Shown piece by piece: positions 29,501 to 36,755 of a DNA stretch of 64,000 nucleotides. Every line of letters starts with the position of its first letter. Positions within the stretch are counted from its first letter, which is position 1. The stretch is from Cryobacterium sp. PH31-L1. GTDB lineage: Bacteria; Actinomycetota; Actinomycetes; Actinomycetales; Microbacteriaceae. The notes beneath the pieces are model-generated. The model saw nothing but the letters and a program-made list of their open reading frames with translations, was not told the origin of the DNA and searched no databases. The stretch spans positions 248,001-312,000 of the forward strand of contig NZ_JASISM010000005.1 in NCBI RefSeq assembly GCF_030063145.1, read 5' to 3'. The position numbers were made by a program, and so were the translations under genes.

Positions 29501-30183
29501 TCGCTGCCCATCAGCATGGTTCCGGTGGTCTCCACCGTCACCTCGACGAAAATCGGCAAGCGGATGCCGGTCTCGGCGACGGCCTGCTTGCATCCGTTCA
29601 CCGCGCTCTTGGTCTGCAGCAGGTCCTGCGAGGTCTCGATGAGGAAGGCGTCAGCGCCGCCGCGGATGAGTCCGAGCGCCTGCTCGGCGAAGGTGGCCTT
29701 GAGGTTGGCGTAGGTGGTGTGGCCGAGGCTCGGCAGTTTGGTTCCGGGGCCCATCGAGCCGAGCACCCAGCGCAGTCGGCCGTCGCGTTTTTCGAATTTT
29801 TCGGCACTGGTGCGGGCGATCTCGGCTCCGAGCCGGGCGAGCTCCTCGATGCGGTCTTCGATGCCGTAGTCGGAGAGGTTGGACCAGTTGGCGCCGAACG
29901 TGTTGGTCTCTATGGCGTCGATGCCGGTCTCGAGGTAGACGTCGTGGATGGCCGCGATAATGTCGGGGCGGCTGACGTTCAGGATCTCGTTGCAGGCCTC
30001 GAGCTGCTGGTAGTCGTCGAGCGTGGGGTTGTGCTCCTGCAGCATGGTGCCCATGGCGCCGTCGGCGATGACGACGCTCGACCTGACGGCATCCAGCAGG
30101 GCTTGGGACCGAGCCGGGAGCACCGGGGTGAGGGATGCTTCGGTGTCAGTCGTTCGCTCAGTGCTGGTTCGGTCGGTGCTCAT
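26551..30183 (-). CDS. metH: Cobalamin-dependent methionine synthase MetH
   Basis: 1210 aa, full length. Order: homocysteine-binding barrel (about 25-345) with zinc ligands visible in GLNCATGP and GGCCGTTPAHM; pterin/methyltetrahydrofolate domain (about 360-640; FLAIGERTNANGSRAF, RDGAHLLDVCIDYVGRDG); cap domain; B12-binding domain with DVHDIGKN, whose His (about 763) ligates cobalt; and the C-terminal activation domain (about 900-1210; PFWGTRI, LAEYWHSRIRSEFG, GYPACPEMEDR). It methylates homocysteine in the cytosol. No cobalamin riboswitch is visible upstream. The stop side faces the ECF operon. Confidence 0.97.
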   Translation of the reverse strand: MSTDRTSTERTTDTEASLTPVLPARSQALLDAVRSSVVIADGAMGTMLQEHNPTLDDYQQLEACNEILNVSRPDIIAAIHDVYLETGIDAIETNTFGANWSNLSDYGIEDRIEELARLGAEIARTSAEKFEKRDGRLRWVLGSMGPGTKLPSLGHTTYANLKATFAEQALGLIRGGADAFLIETSQDLLQTKSAVNGCKQAVAETGIRLPIFVEVTVETTGTMLMGSEIGAALTALEPLGIDAIGLNCATGPTEMSEHLRHLSKFSRVPVICMPNAGLPQLTKTGASYPLTPDQLATAHEQFVKEFGLGLVGGCCGTTPAHMRKVVERLRGVTVKPRTLEADAGVASLYQHVSFDQDSAFLAIGERTNANGSRAFRDAMLAENWDDCVDIARSQVRDGAHLLDVCIDYVGRDGVADMKQVVSRLASASTLPLVVDSTEPAVLQSGMELIGGRPVVNSVNFEDGEGPTSRFGRIMPLVKEHGAAVIALTIDEEGQARTAEHKVRIASRLVDTLVNEWDMRVEDIIVDALTFPIATGQEETRRDGIETIEAIRQIKAKYPGIHTTLGVSNVSFGLNPAARSVLNSVFLHEATEAGLDSAIVNSAKIVPLASVPDDRRKVALDLVWDRREYDADGTLTYDPLVALLDLFAGVDSAALKDERAAELAALPVGERLERRIIDGEAKGLEADLDLARAGGLSALDIVNVHLLVGMQVVGARFGSGEMQLPFVLQSAEVMKAAVALLEPHMEKSEAAGKGTIVLGTVRGDVHDIGKNLVDIILTNNGYDVINIGIKQPIAEFIRVAEEKNADVIGMSGLLVKSTVVMKENLLELESRGLALKWPILLGGAALTRSYVEDDLDSVFAGQVRYARDAFEGLALMEPLVAIARGADPASVGLPPLKKRIHKKSLLTLTEPEEMPARSEVAADNRIPVPPFWGTRIVKGVALADFSAFLDERATFMGQWGLKPSRAEDGASYQELVDTVGRPRLRYWLDRILGEGMLDASVAYGYFPVVAEGDDMVVLHHGDDPTGLVGQAGLLAPDGGSGGELGSDRLRFNFPRQRRDKHLCLADFVRSRDAGQTDVVALQLVTAGSNVDSVTAKMFAANQYRDYMELNGLTMQLTEALAEYWHSRIRSEFGVGGEDPTDIAGMFKLEYRGARFSLGYPACPEMEDRRKVVELLKPERMGVVLSEELQLHPEQSTDAFVFHHPEAKYFSV

Positions 30184-30236
30184 TGGATCAGCTTAACGGC
30201 GGCCCCGAACGACGCGCGGCCCCGAGGTAACGTTTC

Positions 30237-30962
30237 TTAGCCTGCGCTCGGTCCGGCCCGCCGCCCGGCGCGCCCTCGAGTGCGGTGCGCCCCGCCGGGT
30301 TCCCCGGTCACGATCCACCCGGTCTCGAATCGTGTGGCCGGGCGCGGGGCTTCAATGGGGAGCATGCTCTGACGGTTCTGCTCCAGGGTCGCGGCGTCGA
30401 TGGCCTTGGCATCGTTTCGGTTGCACACCCACACCCGGATGGTCGGCCAGGCTTCGTCCGATTCGTCGGGAATGGAACAGACCTGCACCACCACGCTGTT
30501 TCCGGTGTCTATGATTTTCAACGCTGCACGCACAGTGGACAGGTTCGCGACGGTGACGTTCCCGAGTGCGTCCCTGGTTAGTTCTGTGCTCGTTCGGGCG
30601 TTGTGCCAGCTGTCGAAGGTGAGGATGACACGTGTGCTGACCCCTGCTGGCAGTAGGCCAAGCAACCATGACTGCACGAGACGGTCGGGTCGGGTGCCAG
30701 GGCGACCCGTTCGGGCTCGCAGCCACAGATCCCACACGCCCGCGGCGAGACGTGGGCGCAGCTGAGCTGGGAAAATCTGCCGCTCGGCGCCCCCGATGAG
30801 AGGGCGCCGATTGCGCAAATTCCACGTGGAGCGCAGTGCCCGCTCGAGCGATAGCCGTTTATACCATGTGTTGAACACCGATATCAGAGCCCCCGCAGTG
30901 CCGCCATTGTCGAGCGATGCCATGCCGATCCTCCCCCACAGATCCACGTTAGACATGTCCAT
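30237..30962 (-). CDS. Unrecognised protein, 241 aa
   Basis: I recognise no family. ATG 30962 (or 30956, two codons later) begins a plausible soluble protein with DLWGRIGMASLDNGG at the start, an Arg-rich segment (LRNRRPLIGGAE), then a region with STRVILTFDSWHNA, VVQVCSIPDESDEAWPTIRVWVCNRND that reads like a beta-rich domain, and a Pro/Arg/Gly-rich tail. Further in-frame sequence up to 31115 is probably antisense to the divergent gene's promoter. It is divergent from the metallopeptidase operon (86 nt between starts) and precedes metH by 53 nt, so it may belong functionally to either. Base composition is slightly less GC-rich than the window average. Confidence 0.6.
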   Translation of the reverse strand: MDMSNVDLWGRIGMASLDNGGTAGALISVFNTWYKRLSLERALRSTWNLRNRRPLIGGAERQIFPAQLRPRLAAGVWDLWLRARTGRPGTRPDRLVQSWLLGLLPAGVSTRVILTFDSWHNARTSTELTRDALGNVTVANLSTVRAALKIIDTGNSVVVQVCSIPDESDEAWPTIRVWVCNRNDAKAIDAATLEQNRQSMLPIEAPRPATRFETGWIVTGEPGGAHRTRGRAGRRAGPSAG

Positions 30963-31048
30963 CGTAACCCAATGTAGGGACGTGGCGCACACCAAGGATG
31001 GCCGCGCCCATCGAAGGGTAGGCTGAATGGGCACACAGGGGGCATCCG

Positions 31049-31543
31049 ATGCAGTACGAGTCGCGACAGAAACGGGCACACGCCATGGTGTCCGAACTCG
31101 GGCTTCCCCGACCACTCACGGCCGAATTGTTGCACCGGCACATGGAAGCAGTGCGTGGCAAAAGGATCGTGGTACAGAGCGCGCCTGGGCGCATGCTCGA
31201 CGCCGGGCTCTGCGGGTTGTGGATTGCCGTCGCCGGAGAAAATTTTGAGCGGATCCACCACGCACCGACCGCCTCGGTGATGCATCGCCAACAGTTCATC
31301 AATCATGAATTCGGTCACATGATTCTCAATCAGGAACAAGAGCTATTGTCGGCGGAGCGAGTGGCTCTCCTGGCGCCCCTGATTCCAATGGATGCCATCG
31401 TCTATGCCCTATCTCGAACCCGCTTCTCCGACGAGCAGGAGGCCCTGGCCGAGGCCATCGGCGATCAGCTCGCCCTCATCATGCTGCACGATGGGCCGCT
31501 GGCCGCCCACGGCACCCAAACCGGATTCGGACGAGTTCTCTAG
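31049..31543 (+). CDS. HExxH zinc metallopeptidase-like protein (ImmA/IrrE-like)
   Basis: 164 aa. ATG 31049 follows AGGGGG by six bases. The only clear motif is INHEFGHMIL (His-Glu-x-x-His, near residue 91), as in ImmA/IrrE and other small gluzincin-type proteases that cut regulators. A downstream acidic residue (EEALAEAIGDQLAL-like region, about 135) could supply the third ligand. The gene is the first of three with overlapping stop and start codons, followed by a membrane protein and an EspR-like DNA-binding protein. The grouping is seen in other actinobacteria without a known function; cleavage of a partner regulator is an inference. Confidence 0.75.
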   Translation: MQYESRQKRAHAMVSELGLPRPLTAELLHRHMEAVRGKRIVVQSAPGRMLDAGLCGLWIAVAGENFERIHHAPTASVMHRQQFINHEFGHMILNQEQELLSAERVALLAPLIPMDAIVYALSRTRFSDEQEALAEAIGDQLALIMLHDGPLAAHGTQTGFGRVL

Positions 31544-32562
31544 TGCAAGCGATCACCCTCATCACTGCCTCCGCAGTTCTCTGGATCGCAGCGATCCTCT
31601 GTCTGCCGTCGTTCATCAGGGGACATCGTCGTTCGCTATTCTGGTTCCTGGCGACATTCGCCCTCACCATGAGCCTGCAGCCGAAGCCCGTTTACGACGC
31701 GGTGGATTCGCTTCTCGGCAGCGTCAACGCCACTTATTTTCTGTTCCATGCCCTGGCGATCGTCACGGTCGGTCTGGCCGATGTGATGGTTCAGCAGACC
31801 GTATCCGCATCTGGAGTGACGCGCAATCGAAAGATGATCACGGCCATCGTCGGGGGTCTGATCATTACACTCCAAGCTGCCGTCTTCTTCACCAGCGGCT
31901 GGCACACGAAGGCTGATATCTCCCGGTCCTTCATCGCTGAGTGGTCCTACACCACCTACGCCGCGACGACATGGGTCACCATTGCAATTTTTTCAATTTC
32001 GGTATTATCCGCCTGTTTGGTTGACCTCCGCGCTCAGACCAGGATGGTCACTCGGCTAGCAGTCAAAATTCTGAGCCTTGGATGCCTGTGCATTCTCATC
32101 TACGTCGTCAACAGCCTCATCGGTGCTACGCAGACAACACTTGACCCGACTTTCGTCATGCCAGGGTGGCGCGAATCGGTGCAGAAATTCGTTTTGCTCG
32201 TCGCTCCGGTCAGTCTCGGGGTCGGCCTCGGATTGACGTCGGCCATCGATGCCCTGGCCGCCAGCCGACAGAGCTATCGCGACCGCGTGCTGCTCTGGCG
32301 CATCACGCCGCTGTGGCAGCGGCTTCTCCGCGACACTCCGTACCTCAGCATTGAGCGGCAGCTCTCACCGCGGCAGCTGCTCACGGTCAGTGGACCCGGC
32401 GCGCATCTGTATCGACGACACGTCGAAATTCGCGACAGTCTGCTGCTTCGCCCGGAGCAGCCCGTCTCCCCGGCCGAGCTGGCCATTATCGAACTGGCCG
32501 AACAGCGAACCCAGCTGGGTTCGCCAGCAACGCACTCCACCCTCGTCGACCGGACACCATGA
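31543..32562 (+). CDS. MAB_1171c-type integral membrane protein
   Basis: 339 aa, GTG start overlapping the metallopeptidase stop by one base. Residues 1-240 hold about seven membrane spans; the remaining 100 residues form a soluble cytoplasmic domain beginning SRQSYRDRVLLWRITPLWQRLLRDTPYLS, a layout I associate with the 'MAB_1171c putative transporter' family with a DUF6545-like tail. Function is unknown; a sensor role is as likely as transport. The end overlaps the next start (ATGA). Several A/T-rich codons (31980-32010) stand out against the window. Confidence 0.75.
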   Translation: MQAITLITASAVLWIAAILCLPSFIRGHRRSLFWFLATFALTMSLQPKPVYDAVDSLLGSVNATYFLFHALAIVTVGLADVMVQQTVSASGVTRNRKMITAIVGGLIITLQAAVFFTSGWHTKADISRSFIAEWSYTTYAATTWVTIAIFSISVLSACLVDLRAQTRMVTRLAVKILSLGCLCILIYVVNSLIGATQTTLDPTFVMPGWRESVQKFVLLVAPVSLGVGLGLTSAIDALAASRQSYRDRVLLWRITPLWQRLLRDTPYLSIERQLSPRQLLTVSGPGAHLYRRHVEIRDSLLLRPEQPVSPAELAIIELAEQRTQLGSPATHSTLVDRTP

Positions 32563-32978
32563 GCGCGCCGCAGGATCCGGTGAGCCCGCAGCTGGAACTG
32601 GCACGCAAACTCAACCTGCTGCTCGATGTCGTCGTGGCCGAGGGCAATACCCCATACACCTTCCGCCAAATCGAGGCTGGACTGAAGGAACGCGGACTCA
32701 CGCTCTCGCGAGCACGGTGGGCCTACATGATCACCGGCGACGGCCCCCTCGTCACCGATCCGGCGCTCCTCACCGGCATTGCCGAATTCTTCCGCATCCC
32801 TCCGGAATACATGCTCGACTCCGGCGGAGACTTACCCGACCGGGTCGACGCCCAGCTCGAATTTGTCAAGAGCCTGCGCGTCGCCCGCGTCGTGAGCTTT
32901 GCGGCGCGGATGCTCGGCGACGTTTCTCCCGAAACCCTGCGGTCGATCACCGAGCTGCTTCAGGAGGACGGCGCCTAG
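32559..32978 (+). CDS. EspR/Rv3849-like helix-turn-helix regulator
   Basis: 139 aa. N-terminal HTH (LARKLNLLLDVV, YTFRQIEAGLKERGLTLSRARWAYMITGDG, ALLTGIAEFFRIPPEYML) and a C-terminal helical dimerisation region (residues 95-139). Order and spacing resemble mycobacterial EspR, a nucleoid-associated regulator, by eye. It is translationally coupled to the membrane gene and closes the operon. It may be the substrate or output of the metallopeptidase in the same operon, as ImmA cuts ImmR; this is inferred. A strong hairpin follows the stop. Confidence 0.78.
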   Translation: MSAPQDPVSPQLELARKLNLLLDVVVAEGNTPYTFRQIEAGLKERGLTLSRARWAYMITGDGPLVTDPALLTGIAEFFRIPPEYMLDSGGDLPDRVDAQLEFVKSLRVARVVSFAARMLGDVSPETLRSITELLQEDGA

Positions 32979-32987
32979 GCAGGCCCA

Positions 32988-33019
32988 CCCGCGTAGGGCG
33001 GCAGGATCGCCTACGCGGG
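32988..33019. terminator. Hairpin between convergent genes
   Basis: Arms CCCGCGTAGGGCG (32988-33000) and CGCCTACGCGGG (33008-33019) pair with a single bulged G around a 7-nt loop. It lies 9 nt past the HTH gene and 20 nt past the end of mhuD. There is no U-run, so termination is inferred from the stem strength and position. Confidence 0.55.
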
Positions 33020-33039
33020 AAGCCGGCAGCCCGGATGGT

Positions 33040-33366
33040 TTAGCTGGCAGTCCCGCCCGCGATCGAATACGACCACAGCTCGCTGCTCACACCGACGGGG
33101 CGCGCTTTAGGCTCGCCCTCCTTCGGGGTTTCGCTGCGGTGGCCGTGGGCGAACGACGGGGAGGTCAGCCAAGCCTGAAAAGATTCCTCGTCGGCCCAGC
33201 GGGTCACGACCAGCCAGGTCAGGCGGTCATCGGTCGGCTTGAGCAGCTCGAAACCCTCAAAACCTGCGCGGTCGTCGACGGCTCCGGCGCGGGCGGCGAA
33301 GCGTTGGGCGAGTTCGTCGCCGCCGTCGCTCGGCACGGTGATGGCATTGATCTTGATGATCGTCAT
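33040..33366 (-). CDS. mhuD: MhuD-type haem-degrading monooxygenase
   Basis: 108 aa, antibiotic-biosynthesis-monooxygenase fold. The N-terminus KINAITVPSDGGDELAQRF closely follows mycobacterial MhuD, with Asn7 and Trp66 at the same positions as the MhuD active site; His74/His76 in AHGHR are candidates for the haem ligand (MhuD His75). MhuD opens haem to release iron in the cytosol. ATG 33366 has AGGAAG seven bases upstream; longer in-frame sequence upstream is not family-like. It diverges from the phosphatase gene (145 nt apart). Confidence 0.85.
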   Translation of the reverse strand: MTIIKINAITVPSDGGDELAQRFAARAGAVDDRAGFEGFELLKPTDDRLTWLVVTRWADEESFQAWLTSPSFAHGHRSETPKEGEPKARPVGVSSELWSYSIAGGTAS

Positions 33367-33511
33367 AAAACTGCTTCCTGTTCGAAGGCTCGAAGGTATT
33401 TCCTCCATGCTTCCACTGTCCGCTGCGAGACCGCGCCGTATCGTCCGGCACCACAGAGGTCGGCGCATCCATCTCCCACCATTCAGCAAGGTTCCCTATG
33501 CTGGAAGGGAT

Positions 33512-34171
33512 ATGCGACTACTCCTGATCCGCCATGGCCAGACTCCAGGCAACGTTCTCGGACGCCTCGACACCGAGCATCCCGGCCCCGGTTTGACCGA
33601 TCTCGGCCTGCGCCAGGCCGCTGCGATACCCGATGCCTTGCGCTCCGACCCGATCGACGCCATTTTTGTGTCGACGCTGCTGCGCACGCACCTGACGGCG
33701 CAACCGCTCGCCGCCGACCGTGGGCTCGAGCTGCAGGTCGCGTCCGGACTGCACGAGATCGAAGCCGGGTCGCTCGAGGGGCTGCGCGATCGGGCATCCG
33801 TTCGCACCTATCTGGAAACCGCGGTGGCCTGGGGTGCAGGCGACCTCGACCAGCGGATGCCGGGCGCACACGACGGTCACGACTTCTTCCGTCGGTTCGA
33901 CGACGACATCGCGCGGGCCGCTACGGGTTCTGAAGTCGCCGCGGTGTTCAGCCACGGCGCGGCCATTCGCGTGTGGACCGCGGGCCGGGCACAGAACGTG
34001 CCCGCGACCTTCGCGGGTGAGAACGAGCTCGACAACACCGGTGTCGTCGAGCTGACCGGCTCGCCCGAAGAAGGCTGGACCCTGCTGTCCTGGGCCGGCC
34101 TTCCCGTAGGCGGCATGGCGCTTGCCGACCTCAGCGCGGTCGACCCCCTGGGTGAGGCCCTCCCCGACTGA
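33512..34171 (+). CDS. Histidine phosphatase family protein
   Basis: 219 aa. Phosphoglycerate-mutase-like fold with the catalytic RHG motif at LLLIRHGQT (residues about 4-12), STLLRTHLTAQPLA, LHEIEAGSLEG with its acidic catalytic residue, and the second His in VFSHGAAIRVW. Substrate unknown; cytosolic phosphomonoesterase activity is expected. ATG 33512 is preceded by GGAAGGG. In-frame sequence upstream to 33239 is antisense to mhuD. Confidence 0.9.
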   Translation: MRLLLIRHGQTPGNVLGRLDTEHPGPGLTDLGLRQAAAIPDALRSDPIDAIFVSTLLRTHLTAQPLAADRGLELQVASGLHEIEAGSLEGLRDRASVRTYLETAVAWGAGDLDQRMPGAHDGHDFFRRFDDDIARAATGSEVAAVFSHGAAIRVWTAGRAQNVPATFAGENELDNTGVVELTGSPEEGWTLLSWAGLPVGGMALADLSAVDPLGEALPD

Positions 34172-34184
34172 CCTATCGCGGGCA

Positions 34185-34300
34185 GCCAGCGCTGTTCGAT
34201 GGCGGTCTCGACGAGCTCGACCAGGGAGATGGCGACTCGCACACGTCGCCAGCGCTGGTCGACGGCGGTCTCGACGAACTCGACCAACGAGATAGCGGTC
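34185..34300. repeat. Two copies of a dispersed GGTCTCGAC-type repeat, 63-bp period
   Basis: A unit of about 52 bp beginning GCCAGCGCTG occurs at 34185 and again at 34248. Each contains GGCGGTCTCGACGA(G/A)CTCGACCA, and the copies differ at about ten positions. Related copies occur at 56963-57060. The block fills the gap between two convergent genes and encodes nothing convincing. Confidence 0.8.
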
Positions 34301-34333
34301 TACTTCGACACGTTCAGCACAGCATTAAGGACG

Positions 34334-34684
34334 CTACTGCGGTTTGGCGCGGGGCACCCGCGGGCGCACGAGCGCGTGGCTGTCGCGCAGCAGCTGTTCC
34401 ACGAGCTCGGCGGGCACGTGGCCGTCAAGCATGATCGTGATCCAGTGCTTCTTGTTGAGGTGGTAGCCCGGGGTGATCCACTGCGGAAACTCTTCACGGA
34501 GCGCCCGGCTCTCCTCCGGATCAACTTTGAGCGAGACCGTGAACGGCTCGCCGCCGAGCGCCGAGAGCGCGAAGATCTTGCCGTTGCCGCTGGTCTTGAA
34601 CACGCTCGTTTCCTCGCCGAACGGAAACGTCTCCACCGCCTGCGGCAGGCTCAGGCAGAGGTCGACGAGCGTGTCAGGAGTCAT
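34334..34684 (-). CDS. MmcQ/YjbR family protein
   Basis: 116 aa. Typical YjbR features: VETFPFGEETSVFKTSGNGKIFALS at the N-terminus, VSLKVDPEESRALREEF and TPGYHLNKKHWITIML in the middle. The fold is CyaY-like and members have been called DNA-binding, without a firm function. It starts 9 nt after the flavin oxidoreductase gene on the same strand, so the two are probably co-transcribed. Confidence 0.9.
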   Translation of the reverse strand: MTPDTLVDLCLSLPQAVETFPFGEETSVFKTSGNGKIFALSALGGEPFTVSLKVDPEESRALREEFPQWITPGYHLNKKHWITIMLDGHVPAELVEQLLRDSHALVRPRVPRAKPQ

Positions 34685-34693
34685 TCGTGCAAT

Positions 34694-35692
34694 CTACGCT
34701 GCAACCAGGTTCATCGCGTCAGCCGTGAGTTCGACCGAGCGCAGGCGACCCTGGATGAACGGCGACTGGTGCGCCAGAATGAGCTCGTCAGCCCCGGTTC
34801 CCTCGGCGAATTCCTCGAGGTAGGCGCGTACCTCGTCGGCGGTTCCGACCGCTGAATACCGCATCATGTTGGCGATATTGCGGCCCTCCGGCGTGGTCAG
34901 GAAGACGTCGATCTGGTCGTCGCTGTAGTCCGGGGTCGCCGGTCCGCGAGAGAGCATGCCGCGCACCCTGGTGCGGCGGGTGGTCTCGAACTGCGCCACG
35001 GCATCCGCTGTATCGTCGGCTGCGATCACATTCGCCGCAACGATGAGGTGCGGCGCGGCCAGCTGCTCCGATGGCGTGAAATCGCGGCGGTAGAGCGCGA
35101 TGGCGTCGTGCAGCGCATCCGGCGCGAAGTGCGAGGCGAACGCGTAGGGCAGGCCGAGGGCGGCGGCGAGGCCGGCGCCGAACAGGGATGACCCGAGAAT
35201 GTAGAGCGGCACATTGGTTCCGGCACCGGGCACGGCCTGCACGCCGGGAACGATCGACTGGCCGCGCAGGTAGGCCTGCAGCTCCATAACGTCCTGCGGA
35301 AATTGGTCGGAGGCGCGCGGGTCGCGCCGCATCGCCCGCGCGGTGTTCTGGTCGCTGCCGGGCGCGCGGCCGAGGCCGAGATCGATGCGGTCAGGGTAGA
35401 GCTCGGCGAGCGTGCCGTATTGCTCGGCGATCACGAGCGGGGAGTGGTTGGGCAGCATGACCCCGCCGGACCCCAGCCGAATGGTGCTGGTCTGCCCGGC
35501 GACGTGGCCGATCAGAATGCTCGTCGCCGACGATCCGATGGTGGGCATGTTGTGGTGCTCGGCATACCAGACGCGCTCGTACCCGTGTTTTTCGGCCGTC
35601 TGGGCGAGCGCGACACTCGCCGCGAAGCTCTCCCGAGCGGTCTGCCCGGGGGCAATCGGAGCGAGATCAAGAATGGAGAGCGCGATAGTCAT
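34694..35692 (-). CDS. LLM-class flavin-dependent oxidoreductase
   Basis: 332 aa, bacterial luciferase-like TIM barrel. Family marks: LSILDLAPI start, [52 protein letters not shown] in pieces, [10 protein letters not shown], and [23 protein letters not shown]. This subgroup (MsnO8-like) uses reduced flavin; the substrate is unknown. ATG 35692 matches the normal N-terminus. It leads a two-gene unit with the YjbR gene. Confidence 0.92.
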   Translation of the reverse strand: MTIALSILDLAPIAPGQTARESFAASVALAQTAEKHGYERVWYAEHHNMPTIGSSATSILIGHVAGQTSTIRLGSGGVMLPNHSPLVIAEQYGTLAELYPDRIDLGLGRAPGSDQNTARAMRRDPRASDQFPQDVMELQAYLRGQSIVPGVQAVPGAGTNVPLYILGSSLFGAGLAAALGLPYAFASHFAPDALHDAIALYRRDFTPSEQLAAPHLIVAANVIAADDTADAVAQFETTRRTRVRGMLSRGPATPDYSDDQIDVFLTTPEGRNIANMMRYSAVGTADEVRAYLEEFAEGTGADELILAHQSPFIQGRLRSVELTADAMNLVAA

Positions 35693-35755
35693 ACTGGGGG
35701 CAACACTCGGGCGGCCAAATCGTTACCCGACACCCGAAACCAGCATGAAAGGGCG

Positions 35756-36226
35756 TCAGCCGCGCTCTGCCAGCCGACCGATGCCCGGAACGAATCGCCC
35801 AACCCGCGCGGCGTAGGAGAGGTAATCGGGGTGCTCGGCCACGAGCATCCGCTCTTCCCACCGCGTTTTCGCTGAGAGCAACCCGACCAGCGGGAGCCAC
35901 GCCACGACGTGCCAAGCGGATGCCCCCACCAGCACGAGTGCGACACCGCCGATCATGAGCCCCGCGTAAATCGGGCTGCGCATGAGCCCATAGACGCCTC
36001 CGGTGACCAGCAGAGCGTCCTCCCGCGGAATCGGACTCGCGGTCAACGCTGGCCCCAGGCCGACGACGCCGAGCACAGCGAGGGCAGCGCCGACCAGGCC
36101 GAACGTGATGGCCGCCACGATGATGCCGACGCCGGTCGACCAGAGCGAGCCGTGGGGCAGAAAGGCCAGAGCCCCCAGCAGGAGAAATTGCATGGTGACC
36201 AAGCTCAGCGCGAGCGCACGTTTCAT
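35756..36226 (-). CDS. Isoprenylcysteine methyltransferase-like membrane protein
   Basis: 156 aa from ATG 36226. Four or five membrane spans, with the ICMT/PEMT-type C-terminal block GVYGLMRSPIYAGLMIGG ... KTRWEERMLVAEHPDYLSYAARVGRFVPG, where the Arg-Ser-Pro and the Glu-Glu region bind S-adenosylmethionine in the family. Bacterial members methylate unidentified lipids or proteins in the membrane. In-frame sequence upstream to 36325 is unlikely to be translated. It follows the 3' side of the flavin oxidoreductase in the same orientation. Confidence 0.85.
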   Translation of the reverse strand: MKRALALSLVTMQFLLLGALAFLPHGSLWSTGVGIIVAAITFGLVGAALAVLGVVGLGPALTASPIPREDALLVTGGVYGLMRSPIYAGLMIGGVALVLVGASAWHVVAWLPLVGLLSAKTRWEERMLVAEHPDYLSYAARVGRFVPGIGRLAERG

Positions 36227-36521
36227 AGTCTGAGAGTACGCCCGGGCGGGGAGCCGGCCGATCGACGTTAACTCCAGATCACCACCGTGTAACGAAATGA
36301 AACATTTTCGCCTTCTTGCGGACAATCCGTACCGCGGCGACTTAACCTCGTACGCAAAGACCAGCTCCGCCGACGCCGCCGGAGAGTGACATCGGGCTTC
36401 GAATCAGATCGCGCCGCACCCGTTCGTGCACGATGGATTCGCGGCAGGCACTGTGATCCGGCACCTGCAATCGCCGGGACGCCTCTCCTCGAGGTGCGTG
36501 AGCTGAAGTGGAATTACGCCT
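36227..36521. other. Intergenic region, 295 nt
   Basis: It holds an A/T-rich stretch (36280-36320) that could serve as promoter for the methyltransferase-like gene. I see no RNA gene or clear operator in it. Confidence 0.5.
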
Positions 36522-36716
36522 ATGACCGACGACGAACTCCTTCTTGAAATCGACTACACCGGCTACGACAGCTCGTGCCGCGACCCGCACATTACGCCGG
36601 CCGAAGACCTCGTCGAGTGCCGCCGCCTGCGCGGCCACGACGACGACATGCACGGCACCCGGGTCGGCGTGCGCGCTATCCGCTGGCAGGCCGGCGCCGC
36701 TCCCCTGGCTGCGTGA
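36522..36716 (+). CDS. Possible small acidic protein, 64 aa
   Basis: ATG 36522 opens a 64-residue frame with an acidic start (MTDDELLLEIDYTGYDSSC), a His/Asp-rich centre (RGHDDDMHG) and a hydrophobic end. GTGGAA lies ten bases upstream. No family recognised. It does not overlap any other gene and converges with the EmrB-type exporter. Whether it is expressed is uncertain. Confidence 0.4.
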   Translation: MTDDELLLEIDYTGYDSSCRDPHITPAEDLVECRRLRGHDDDMHGTRVGVRAIRWQAGAAPLAA

Positions 36717-36755
36717 AACCGATTCCGGCTTCAGCAACGGATGCGGGGCGCAGCG

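Noticed and set aside
22524..30240. Cobalamin or SAM riboswitch for the ECF operon, metY or metH
   Set aside because: I looked for a conserved B12-box or SAM-box upstream of each gene and saw none; gaps are too short (20-60 nt) except before the MalY-type gene.
34185..34300. Tandem repeat as IS terminal repeats or attachment site
   Set aside because: No transposase or integrase and no tRNA is nearby; copies are direct, not inverted.
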